From assembly GCA_000331325.2 (NCBI GenBank), contig CM003435.1:1043001-1107000 (forward strand): a stretch of DNA of 64,000 nucleotides. The letters run 5' to 3'. Positions 10,413 to 19,285 of the stretch are shown here, one piece after another. Under the pieces are notes generated by a model that had not been told where the DNA came from, did not search any database, and saw nothing but the letters and a program-made list of their open reading frames with translations. The stretch's first letter is position 1; each line of letters begins with the position of its first letter. The DNA comes from Crithidia fasciculata (Eukaryota > Euglenozoa > Kinetoplastea > Trypanosomatida > Trypanosomatidae). Both the position numbers and the translations under genes were made by a program.

Positions 10413-10817
10413 ATGTCGTCCTCGCAGACACGGGCCACCAGCGGCCCCTCTCCGCCGCCCACCGCCTCCAACCTCCGTCAGCTGCGCTTCGAGAACGCGA
10501 TGCTGGAGAACGAGAAGCTGTTCCTCACACAGGCCTTGGCAGCGGGACCGTCGACCTCCGCACGCGCCAACACCGCCCGTCACAGCGCCGACTCGGTCGA
10601 GGCTCGCCTGCTCCGCGCCTACGTGCTGGCGTGCGAGTTGCAAGACGCGGAGGCCCGCACGGCGGTCGAGGCGCAGCTGCAGGCGCTCGTGCGGACGGCA
10701 CAGCGCAAGGTGGACGTGCTGCGCGAGTTGCTGGAGACGGTGCAGCACGACGTGGAGGAGGTGCTGGAGGCGAGCGGTGGGTGGGGCGTCGCGCAAAGCA
10801 GCAGGGGCGCTGCGTGA
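10413..10817 (+). CDS. Small coiled-coil protein, function unknown
   Basis: A 134-residue protein that I do not recognise. The ATG at 10413 starts MSSSQTRATSG, followed by a short Ser/Pro-rich segment. Residues about 20-45 (LRQLRFENAMLENEKLFLTQ) and 60-118 are helical and heptad-like, with many Leu, Val, Glu and Gln. The tail is Gly/Ser-rich. The composition (GC-rich, strong third-position bias) contrasts with the T-rich flanks and supports real coding. The open frame extends upstream of the ATG, but that part is leader-like and basic. The arrangement suggests a small structural or adaptor protein, possibly cytoskeletal, but nothing specific can be said. Confidence 0.7.
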   Translation: MSSSQTRATSGPSPPPTASNLRQLRFENAMLENEKLFLTQALAAGPSTSARANTARHSADSVEARLLRAYVLACELQDAEARTAVEAQLQALVRTAQRKVDVLRELLETVQHDVEEVLEASGGWGVAQSSRGAA

Positions 10818-11696
10818 CGCACTGGCGCTTCTCTCTTTGTTGCGAAATCACCTTTCGGGTCAACACGGCTAGACATGAACCGTGCTGTTTGATTCGCATC
10901 GGAGGAGAAGGTGAAATGCTGCCTCGTTCCCGTTGTCCACCGCGGTTACCGTCGGCATTTATTCTTGTGTATTCTTCTTCCTTGTTATTTTTTTCTCCCC
11001 CACCACTCAGCTACTCTGTACGGTGCATCGATGCGCCACACACACACAAAATAGACTGCATGAAGGCTGCCAAAGCGCAGATATTAAGCCACACAGTCAT
11101 GCGTGGGCGAGTGCTGGTTGTCTATCATAGAGTGAGCCGCTAACTTCGCGGTGTCATCCTGCTGTTCGCTGATCCCTCTTGCGCGCATTTCTTCTCTTCC
11201 CCTTCATGCAGAGAAACGGAGTGGACAGGAGAAAAAAAGGCCAAGTTTCTTTCCTAGTGGCGGTCGGCTCTTGTCTAGTCGTCCCTTGAAAAAAAAAGGA
11301 AAAAGGTAAAAGCATTCACGACAATGCGACTTATCTTTCGCGTTGTTGCACAATGGTGCTCACGGCGCCGAAGCTTTCTCAGAGGGATGCCAAACGGCAC
11401 CTCAGAGTTTCCTCCAGCACCTCCTTTTATCTCCTCCTCACCTCATTTCCCTCTCTCTCTCTCTTTGTTGGCGAGAAAAAAAGCAGAACTTGCGTCATCG
11501 CCGGCTGGCCGACTCCACGGAACGCGCCTCTTATGTAAAACAGAACACTTTGCAACATCAAAGCGCGTGCACACACAAAAATCTTTTTTTCTTTTTTTCT
11601 TCCGCAGTCGACTCTATTTTGGCACCACCTTTACGAAGAGGACAGCCCCTTCCCACCCACACCGCGAAGGAGAACAGAGGGGAGAGAGGTGGAGAC
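10818..11696. other. Intergenic spacer
   Basis: 0.9 kb of spacer. It includes an A run near 11289-11297, a CT-repeat at about 11450-11464 and the acceptor-like tract ending at 11607. No gene is seen. Confidence 0.6.
11582..11607 (+). promoter_or_regulatory. Candidate trans-splice acceptor for the RING gene
   Basis: An almost pure T/C tract is followed by CCGCAG with the AG at 11606-11607, 89 bases before the ATG at 11697. It is one of the cleanest acceptor patterns in the window and argues for the 11697 start rather than a longer upstream frame. Confidence 0.55.
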
Positions 11697-12701
11697 ATGG
11701 GCGGCTGCATTGCGTGCTGCTGCGGCCCCGACCCATGGGAGCAACGCGAGCGCACCCCGCGTGCCCGCCACAGCACCCTCAACCAGTCCAGCAACCGCTC
11801 CTTCGACTCCCCAGGTTACCGCAATGACCGGCATAAAGCCAGTGGCATGGTCGCCTGCGAGCTGTGCGGGGTCGTCGTCGACCCGGCGCTGCTGGACGGC
11901 CACAAGGAGGTGTGCCGCACAAATCACCTGCGCACCCTGCTCGCGCGCAACGCTGCGTTAATGACGGATGCAAACCTCCGCCCGTCCTCCTCCAACACCC
12001 GGCTGCACGACGACGCCGTCAACGCGGCAGAGAAGGAGCTGTGTGTCGTCTGCATGGACCGCCCTCGCTGCTATGCGTTTCTGCCCTGTGGCCACATTAG
12101 CTGCTGTGAGGAATGCACCAAGTCCCTCGACCAGTGCCCGCTGTGTCGACAGCCACGCGAGGGCCTCTGCTTCGTCTCGGCCAGTGTCGCCGCGCAGTAC
12201 GAGTGCAAGCACTGTCGCCAGTTTATCGCCCCGACGCTGTTTGAGGGCCACCGTGAGGTGTGCGGCTTGCGGCAGCGCCAGAAGCAGCGGGAGGCGGAGG
12301 AGGCTGCTGCGGCTGCTGCCGCCGCTGCCGCTGCCGCTGCCGTTGCCCAGGCGGAGGAGGAGAAGTGCGCTGCGGACGGCACCACAGGTGACAGCGATGA
12401 GGGTGCGGCGCACGACATGGGCGGTGTACCGGGCGGGGAGAAGGACTTGCTGCTGAACGCGTCGAATTCGCCCTTTACGGCATCACCGCCGCCGCCACTT
12501 CTGGCGAAGGAAGCTGGTCGCAGCTCTTCACCGGCCCGCTCGCACGCACACACGTGTCTGGAGTGCGGTCAGCGCTTCAATCAACTTCTGGTCTGTGTGC
12601 CCTGTGGCCACCGTGTGCTCTGCTACGCCTGTGCAAAGCGGCGGACGACGTGCCCGGTGTGCGTGACGGAGATCCGCGACACGGTGGTCGCCTTCGACTA
12701 A
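11697..12701 (+). CDS. Putatively acylated double-RING zinc-finger protein (E3 ligase-like)
   Basis: A 334-residue protein. The start MGGCIACCC offers Gly2 for myristoylation and nearby cysteines for palmitoylation, so membrane attachment is likely. Zinc-binding modules alternate. A C2HC finger (C54, C57, H69, C73) is followed by a C3HC4 RING of the IAP type (C116, C119, C131, H133, C137, C140, C147, C150). A second C2HC finger with the same spacing (C170, C173, H185, C189) and a second RING near the C-terminus (C287, C290, C303, H305, C309, C312, C319, C322) follow. A run of about 14 Ala flanked by Glu, then an acidic/disordered linker, separates the two halves. RINGs of this type recruit E2 enzymes for ubiquitin transfer; that activity here is inferred. 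The two C2HC-RING halves look like an internal duplication. Confidence 0.85.
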   Translation: MGGCIACCCGPDPWEQRERTPRARHSTLNQSSNRSFDSPGYRNDRHKASGMVACELCGVVVDPALLDGHKEVCRTNHLRTLLARNAALMTDANLRPSSSNTRLHDDAVNAAEKELCVVCMDRPRCYAFLPCGHISCCEECTKSLDQCPLCRQPREGLCFVSASVAAQYECKHCRQFIAPTLFEGHREVCGLRQRQKQREAEEAAAAAAAAAAAAAVAQAEEEKCAADGTTGDSDEGAAHDMGGVPGGEKDLLLNASNSPFTASPPPPLLAKEAGRSSSPARSHAHTCLECGQRFNQLLVCVPCGHRVLCYACAKRRTTCPVCVTEIRDTVVAFD

Positions 12702-13860
12702 GGTGCCACTGCCTTTCCCCCTTTTTTTCCTACTATTGTTTTGTTTGTGAGGAGGTGTTTTGGAAGAGGGTAGGAGTCGCTTCTATCGACCCCCTCGCTT
12801 ATTTCGTCGTTGGACATCGCGCATTTTTCTTTTTCATCTTGCGTTGTGCTTTTCTAAACTGTTTGGTGTTCTCTTTTTCATTTAGGAGACCAAAAAGTCA
12901 TTTTTCCCTTTCTCTGTGCCGTTGCCCCCCACAGCTGCTGTCGACTTGTTTTTCTTTTTTCTTTTTTTTTTCCCCTCCGCATCGCTTCAGCTTTATCATC
13001 ACTCGCTTTCGTTTTCCATTTTACAATCAGCGTCGTCCTGATACTCTTTTTTTTCTTGTTGTTTATGTTTTCTCGTGTTCATATTTCCTCCCTTGCAAGT
13101 TTTGCTGAAGGACAGAGATAAGAAGGCGAAAAAGAAAAAAGGTGCTCACGCCGGAGAGCAGCCGTGTAGATGACGCTGGAAGCCTTTGACTTTTTTCCAT
13201 CTACTTCCCTGGCAAAAAAGGTTTCGAACAGACGCGGTTGCGGTGCCTACTCTCTGATGCTCGTGTTTGGTGGGTGGAGGCCCTGCCGCTGCCACTCGAC
13301 GCCTTTCAGTGGAGCCTCAATTTCTTGATGTGCCAAATAGAGAAGGCGATGCTGCGTTTATACAAGGAAGGGAGGAGTCCACGTATATGTATGCTGTGAA
13401 CCCCTTTTTGAGGAAGGAAAAAAAAAAACGAATGCAATCCCGCGTAGATGTCTTGATCCATCCTCCAAACTCTTTTCTTCCTGTTGATGTTCTCTCTCTA
13501 AAAAAGGTTGACTGGGCAACGCGTGAAGAGCAACAAAGCGCTACCAGCAACGCCAGCAGAAGGCCCGCTCTTTCAACTTGAAAAAAACAACAGTAACTGC
13601 AGCAACAACAACAAGAACAACACAAAAACACATAGAAGTTTCAATTATCTCTGCCACACCTTCTCAGTGGCACCCTCAACACTTTCTCATCCTGTCGAAG
13701 CCTGTTTATCTTCGTCTATCGTTATCACCAAGAAGCAAAAAACTAAAAAAAAAAAAACAACCAATTTCAAGAAGGAGTCGCTCTCATCTTCAGTTTAAAC
13801 CGTCTCACCAAGTTGTTCATCGCGACGTGGCCGTTCCACTAAGGTTCTTCTTCGTTTAAC
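12702..13860. other. Intergenic spacer
   Basis: 1.16 kb, strongly T-rich in the left half (long T/C tracts to about 13100) and A-rich near 13580-13765 (CAACAA repeats and A runs). No gene is seen. The AG at 13791-13792 after a short TC tract is a possible acceptor for the next gene. Confidence 0.6.
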
Positions 13861-16332
13861 ATGCAGCGTCCCTACGCCTCTTTTGCGAGCGCGCCGCCAA
13901 ACGCTGCCGCAGCGCCGCCGTCGCCTTCCCTCTTCTCTGCCCACCGCAGCGCACAGACGGAGCGCCTTCACAGCGCCTCGCAGCACCGCCCTACGGCATT
14001 CACAGCAGCCGCAGTATCACCACTCCGCCCCAACAGCAGCAGCAGCATTAGCGGTGGTGCGCGTGGTCCCTATCCACCAGCAACCAGTACCGCCAGCGCG
14101 CATCGCAGTATTGCGCTTAGCGGTCCATGGGCACGCCGCAGTGCTGACCCCCCACTGCGGACGGCACACACCCATTACAGCAGCGGCTACACGCACGGTG
14201 CGGTTGGCGCGACAACGACGCTGCTGCCCACACTCTCACCGCATTCTCCACTCTTTACGCGCTCCACGGCGTCCGCCCCGTCATCTGGTGCGCTGCGCAG
14301 CACTTCACAGCCGACGTCCTTCACGACCCCGCTGCGGCCAGCGCCACCGCCGACGGTGCAGCCCGACTTGTGGCTGCAGCGCAGCGGGGGGATGGAGCCA
14401 TCGTCTGCGCCATCGCCCCTCTCACACAGAGGAGGTGGTGTGCTCCCACCGCAGCAAAGACAACTCACTCATCAGCCGGACGACTGCTCGGCGGCGCAGC
14501 TGGTCTTGTCCGACGTGTCGGTGCGCGAACTGCGTCTGCCACACGAGGCTGCTGCTGCTGCTGCTGCTGTGACGGTGGGGCCGGTGCTGCTGCGTGGCGC
14601 ACTGGGCGGTCGCGGCGCATCATCCTTCACCACCGCAGCCGCTTGGCCGGTGCCAGAGGCTCGTCAGCAACCCCAGTGGGAGAACATCAGCGAGTCGAAC
14701 GACGCACTGCCGCTGCTCTCGGCGTCGTGGCCTGCACTGACGGTGGCGGAGGTGGTGGATATGCCACTGACCAGCAGTGGTGGTGCTGGAGAAGTAGTTC
14801 CATCCTTTGTGTGCGAGTGCTACATGCAGCATCCGTCGACCGCTTCGGCAGCTACGCCGTCCCACTCATTGCTTTATGTTGGCTGCACGGACGTGGCGCT
14901 GACGGAGCTGGTCGAGGCTGCTACTACTGCTGTTGCTGATGTGCAGCGAGGCCACCCGGTGAAAGTGGCTTTGCGAGACGACGCTGGTGCTGTCGTTGGC
15001 CACTTGAACTTTACCGTGGCTGTCGTGCCTTTGCCACGTCGCACGGTGCGGCTGCGTGGGGTGGTGGTGCAGCCTGACCCTCTCCTGGCCAGCGACGACT
15101 ATGGCGACAACCGTCGCCGCGGCACCCCCGCTGCTGTGCTGCAGGAGGGTGAGCTCGCCATCTCTTTAGTGGCGCCACAGCAGTTATCACGCGACGCTGC
15201 TGCGGGCGGTGCGTCTTCTCGCGGCACTCGCGCAGCTCCGGCGGTGGCAGACCTCCGCACTCCGGCGATGGCGCGTTGGACGGCGCTGCCCGCCTTCTCC
15301 TTCACCGACACCGCCAGCAGGTCCAGTGCGTCTGAGGCAGAAGGTGCCGCACCGCAGCCTCCTTTGGTGGCTGGCGAGCTGCTCTACTACCCCGCGTCAA
15401 CGGCGCGGCTCGAGAGTCGCGCGCCGATCCTACTCGGAACCTTCTCGGTACCACCACCCGCCTCCCACTCTGCATCTGCTGCGTCGGCGTCGTACACGTT
15501 TCACGTGCCGCTCCGCACCTCACCAGCGGGTGCGCGGTGGATGGCGATGGGCGACTGTTGGGTGCGTGGCAGTCTGGAAACATGGGAAGAGGCACCAGCC
15601 AAGGCATGCACTGCGGCGCCAGTGCGAGCAGCCAACACAGAAACGAACTCAGCGTTTCAGCGCTACGCTCCTCTAAGCAGCCCAGAGCGGCAGCAGCAGC
15701 AGCGAGTGGAGCGGGTGAGTCACAGTGGCGCCATCGCCCCCGCCTCAGTCGCTGTCACGCCTCTTGCACAGCAGCACCTCGTCCCGCCCCCAACACCACC
15801 AGAGGACATTGCCATGCAGCGTGTGCGGGAGCGGCAAGAAGCCCTCCTCCACCGCGTCGAGTTTCGCCTCGCCGAGGTGCGGCAGCAGCGGGCCAACATC
15901 CAGGCTGAGATGGCAGCACACGACGCCGCTGCCGCCGCCGAGGAGAGCGCCATAGTCGAGGAGTACGGCCTCTTGGAGGCGCAGCAGCTCGAGGTGGAGG
16001 CGGCGTACAGGGAAGCCGCGACGCAGCTGGCGGAGCTGCAGCAGCTACACGCCGATCAAACCGCCGAGCAAGAAGCCTATCTGGCAGAGCAGACGCAGGC
16101 GCTGGAGGAGGTCGCGCAGGAGCGGGCAGAGGCGGTGGAGCTGCGGGCACAGCTGGAGGCGCTGCAGGTGCAGATGAAGGCCCACATGGCGGCGGAGCAG
16201 CAGCGGTACGACGCACGGGTGGAGCGGACACGGGCGGCCATTGGCCGCGTCGAGGCGAATGCGCGGTGGCTGACCGAGGTGGAGGCAAAAATAGCCGCAG
16301 CCGAGTGTGATCAAGAGGGAAGCCCTGTATAG
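13861..16332 (+). CDS. Large protein with disordered N-terminus, beta-rich middle and C-terminal coiled coil
   Basis: An 823-residue protein that I do not recognise. The ATG at 13861 (MQRPYASFAS) directly follows a TTTAAC leader. Residues 1 to about 220 are Ala/Ser/Pro/Thr-rich and probably disordered. Residues about 280-580 alternate hydrophobic beta-strand-like segments (for example PVKVALRDDAGAVVGHLNF and RTVRLRGVVVQ), which could be C2-like or another beta-sandwich fold; this is a weak reading. Residues about 645-815 form a long coiled coil very rich in Glu, Gln, Ala and Arg, ending RVEANARWLTEVEAKIAAAE. A disordered head, beta domains and a coiled-coil tail suggest a scaffold of the cytoskeleton or basal body, but this is inference. 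Confidence 0.75.
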   Translation: MQRPYASFASAPPNAAAAPPSPSLFSAHRSAQTERLHSASQHRPTAFTAAAVSPLRPNSSSSISGGARGPYPPATSTASAHRSIALSGPWARRSADPPLRTAHTHYSSGYTHGAVGATTTLLPTLSPHSPLFTRSTASAPSSGALRSTSQPTSFTTPLRPAPPPTVQPDLWLQRSGGMEPSSAPSPLSHRGGGVLPPQQRQLTHQPDDCSAAQLVLSDVSVRELRLPHEAAAAAAAVTVGPVLLRGALGGRGASSFTTAAAWPVPEARQQPQWENISESNDALPLLSASWPALTVAEVVDMPLTSSGGAGEVVPSFVCECYMQHPSTASAATPSHSLLYVGCTDVALTELVEAATTAVADVQRGHPVKVALRDDAGAVVGHLNFTVAVVPLPRRTVRLRGVVVQPDPLLASDDYGDNRRRGTPAAVLQEGELAISLVAPQQLSRDAAAGGASSRGTRAAPAVADLRTPAMARWTALPAFSFTDTASRSSASEAEGAAPQPPLVAGELLYYPASTARLESRAPILLGTFSVPPPASHSASAASASYTFHVPLRTSPAGARWMAMGDCWVRGSLETWEEAPAKACTAAPVRAANTETNSAFQRYAPLSSPERQQQQRVERVSHSGAIAPASVAVTPLAQQHLVPPPTPPEDIAMQRVRERQEALLHRVEFRLAEVRQQRANIQAEMAAHDAAAAAEESAIVEEYGLLEAQQLEVEAAYREAATQLAELQQLHADQTAEQEAYLAEQTQALEEVAQERAEAVELRAQLEALQVQMKAHMAAEQQRYDARVERTRAAIGRVEANARWLTEVEAKIAAAECDQEGSPV

Positions 16333-17401
16333 CCGGTGGATGTGTTTCTGGCAGTCGCTAAAGCAGCAAACAAACAAAGAAAAGAAACAACAAATCACGA
16401 TTGACTGGGATAGTGCTGCGTGCGTTGTTCTTTTGGGATTATTATTCCCGTCCCTTGTTGTCTTTCGGTTAAGGCTTGTGTGTGTTTAGGTGCGTGTGAG
16501 AGTCGGCGAGTGCACCACACACCGAGGGCCGATTCAAGATGTTACATACACATAAAAATGTGTTTTTTTTTCTGCCCACCTTCTTTTTTTTAGAGATGCG
16601 TGCACTACTCAATTATTGCGCTTTGGCCCCTTTTCTAGATTTTATTTTTCTCTTTTCACGTTCGCTATCGCGCCATACGAGAACCCTGCATCGGGCGACT
16701 CGATGAAGTGGAAGCTCTGGAAACTCTTCTTTGTTTAGGTGCACAGGTTTGCTTGTGCGTATGCGCGTGTGTTGGTGCTGATGCCGCTGCGCGCAGTGCA
16801 CTCCCTTTCACAGAAAGCAATTGACCTACCGTTAGATGGCGCGTTTTTTTTTCTGGTTTCTCCCTCACCCTTGCGTTACGACATCATTGTCAAAGCACAC
16901 AGCTGCACTTCTGCTGCTGCTTCTCAGCACTCTCAGGCCCTCCTGCACGCCTCACTTGGTTGGACGTTGATGTGCTTCGTTTCCTTCCTGTGCAGGGTGT
17001 ACACCACAAACTCTGTGAGAGAGAGAGTGCTTCAAACGTGGTGGAATTCTCTGCTCGCCAAGATTCTAGCAGCGTCGACGAAAAGCCGCAGCGTGTGTAG
17101 AGCTTTTGCTGCTTTTTTTTTTCCCTCTGTGCCCTTCCTTTGGAATCCTTCCACCTGCGCTCTCTCTCCTCTTCTCTTTTTCCGACCCGTTGCCGTGCAC
17201 AACAACATCACATATGTATTCATCTCTTTTTTTTCGTCTATTTTTCTCTTTTCTTTCCACCGCGCAGTTTGTGTTTTCTACTCGTGTCTTCTCGATCCAC
17301 AATATTTAACGACTTCTTTCCCTCCTCTCCACAATTATATTTCGGCTCCTGCCGCTTCCACCCTACCCGTCGCAACCACGAAGTTCGCTCGTCAGCGCAT
17401 C
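16333..17401. other. Intergenic spacer upstream of GlyRS
   Basis: 1.07 kb, T-rich. The GlyRS frame stays open through the right part of this spacer from 16739, but the content is leader-like. Candidate acceptors lie at 16994-16995 and, better, at 17266-17267. Confidence 0.55.
17225..17267 (+). promoter_or_regulatory. Candidate trans-splice acceptor for GlyRS
   Basis: A long T/C tract is followed by CCGCGCAG (AG at 17266-17267), 134 bases upstream of the ATG at 17402. No in-frame ATG lies between the two, so an mRNA spliced here would begin translation at 17402. Confidence 0.5.
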
Positions 17402-19285
17402 ATGTCGGCGGCGTCGATGCTCCCGTCGAAGCTGGAGGGCTTCGTGCGCACCGAGTTCGAGGACACGTGCCGCCGCCGCTTCTTCTACGGCCTCGCCTTC
17501 GACCCCTACGGCGGGACGGCCGGCCTCTACGACCTTGGCCCGACGATGTGCGCCATGAAGAGCAACATGCTGCAGTTCTGGCGTCAACACTTCGTGCTGG
17601 AGGAGAGCATGTGCGAGGTGGACACGACCTGCCTCACGCCGGAGGAGGTCTTCAAGGCGTCGGGCCACGTCACGCGCTTCAACGATGTGATGGTGCGCGA
17701 CACCGTCACGGGCGAGTGCATCCGCGCCGACAAGTTCCTGGAGGAGTGGAGCGAGACGCAGCTCGCCAAGGACGGCCTCACGGCGGAGCAGAAGGACGAG
17801 TACCTGCACCTGCTGCACGACGCCGCGGGCATGAACCCGGCCCAGATCAAGGCCGTCCTCGCCAAGCACGCCATCAACTCCCCCAAGGGCAACCCCTTCA
17901 GCGACCCCTTCCCCTTCAACCTCATGTTTGCCACCCACATCGGCCCCGAGGGCGACCGCGTCGGCTATATGCGGCCCGAGCTGGCGCAGGGCATCATCCT
18001 GAACTTCAAGCGCCTCATGGACTCCGGCAACGCGCAGCGCATGCCCTTCGCTGGCGCCTGCATCGGCACGGCCTTCCGCAACGAGATCGCCCCCCGCGCC
18101 GCCCTCATCCGCGTGCGTGAGTTCACGTTGGCCGAGATCGAGCACTTCGTGAACCCGAACAGCAAGGACCACGAGAAGTTCGACCGCGTGCGGGATGTCG
18201 AGGTCTGGGCGTGGCCGCGCGACCGCCAGGCGAACAACGAGGAGCCGACCCGCATGAAGATCGGGGAGGCGGTGGACCAGAAGATCATCGACAACCAAAC
18301 CCTCGGCTACTTCATCGGCCGCGTCGCGATGTTCCTCGAGTCGATCGGGGTGCGCTACTACCGCTTCCGCCAGCACCAGTCGACGGAGATGGCGCACTAC
18401 GCCCAGGACTGCTGGGATGCGGAGCTGCTCACCTCCTACGGCTGGATCGAGTGCGTCGGCATTGCGGACCGCTCGGCCTACGACCTGACGCAGCACAGCA
18501 ACGCGTCCAAGAAGGACCTCTGCGCTCGCGAGGAGTACGACGAGCCGCGCACGGAGCGCCAGCTGCAGCGCAATTTGGTCAAGGGGCTGATTGGCAAGAC
18601 CTTCGCGAAGAAGGCGGGCGAGGTGGTCGACTACCTCAACTACGCACCGGCGGAGGCCTGCCAGGCGATCCGCGCCGCCCACGCCGCCGGTGAGGCCGCG
18701 ACGGTGAAGCTGCCCTCCGGCGAGGAGGTGTCCATCACGGACAAGATGGTCACCTTCGAGGAGAAGGACGTGAAGGTGACGGGCTACAGCTACACTCCGA
18801 GCGTCATCGAGCCCTCCTTCGGTGTTGGCCGCATTCTCTACTGCCTGCTGGAGCAGAGCTACTGGGTGCGCCGCGACGAGGCGAACCGCAAGAACGACAA
18901 GCGTGCCGTCTTCAGCTTCACGCCGCTGCTGGCGCCGCAGAAGGTGGCGCTGCTGCCGCTCATGGTGAAGCCGGAGCTGATGGCCACCGTCGCCGAGCTG
19001 CGCGACGCGCTCGTCCTGCGCGGCATCTCCGTGCGTGTGGACAGCAGCGGCGTGACGATCGGCAAGAAGTACGCCCGTGTGGATGAGCTCGGCATCCCGT
19101 TTGCCGTGACGTGCGACTTCGAGGGCGACGGCGCCGTGACGCTGCGCGAGCGCGACAGTGCGTCGCAGATTCGCGTGCCGAAGGACGAGGTGGCCGCTGT
19201 TGTTGCGGAGCTGTGCAGCCCGCACAACCCCCGCAGCTGGGAGTCCGTGGCGAGCAAGTACCCGGCCCAGGCTGCGAGCGAGTAG
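17402..19285 (+). CDS. GARS: Glycyl-tRNA synthetase
   Basis: A 627-residue class II aminoacyl-tRNA synthetase of the eukaryotic alpha2 type, which charges tRNA-Gly. It lacks an N-terminal WHEP domain and begins MSAASMLPSKLEGFVRTE. Visible hallmarks are FFYGLAFDPYGGTAGLYDLG, the glycine-specific YMRPELAQGIILNFKRL, motif 2 (FRNEIAPRAALIRVREFTLAE, around residue 225), and motif 3 (PSFGVGRILYCLLEQSY, around residue 470). The C-terminal anticodon-binding domain has LAPQKVALLPL and DELGIPFAVTCDFE. Trypanosomatids are thought to serve cytosol and mitochondrion from one GlyRS gene. The frame is open for 221 codons upstream with in-frame ATGs, but the extension is low-complexity and the best acceptor lies downstream of those ATGs. 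Confidence 0.97.
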   Translation: MSAASMLPSKLEGFVRTEFEDTCRRRFFYGLAFDPYGGTAGLYDLGPTMCAMKSNMLQFWRQHFVLEESMCEVDTTCLTPEEVFKASGHVTRFNDVMVRDTVTGECIRADKFLEEWSETQLAKDGLTAEQKDEYLHLLHDAAGMNPAQIKAVLAKHAINSPKGNPFSDPFPFNLMFATHIGPEGDRVGYMRPELAQGIILNFKRLMDSGNAQRMPFAGACIGTAFRNEIAPRAALIRVREFTLAEIEHFVNPNSKDHEKFDRVRDVEVWAWPRDRQANNEEPTRMKIGEAVDQKIIDNQTLGYFIGRVAMFLESIGVRYYRFRQHQSTEMAHYAQDCWDAELLTSYGWIECVGIADRSAYDLTQHSNASKKDLCAREEYDEPRTERQLQRNLVKGLIGKTFAKKAGEVVDYLNYAPAEACQAIRAAHAAGEAATVKLPSGEEVSITDKMVTFEEKDVKVTGYSYTPSVIEPSFGVGRILYCLLEQSYWVRRDEANRKNDKRAVFSFTPLLAPQKVALLPLMVKPELMATVAELRDALVLRGISVRVDSSGVTIGKKYARVDELGIPFAVTCDFEGDGAVTLRERDSASQIRVPKDEVAAVVAELCSPHNPRSWESVASKYPAQAASE

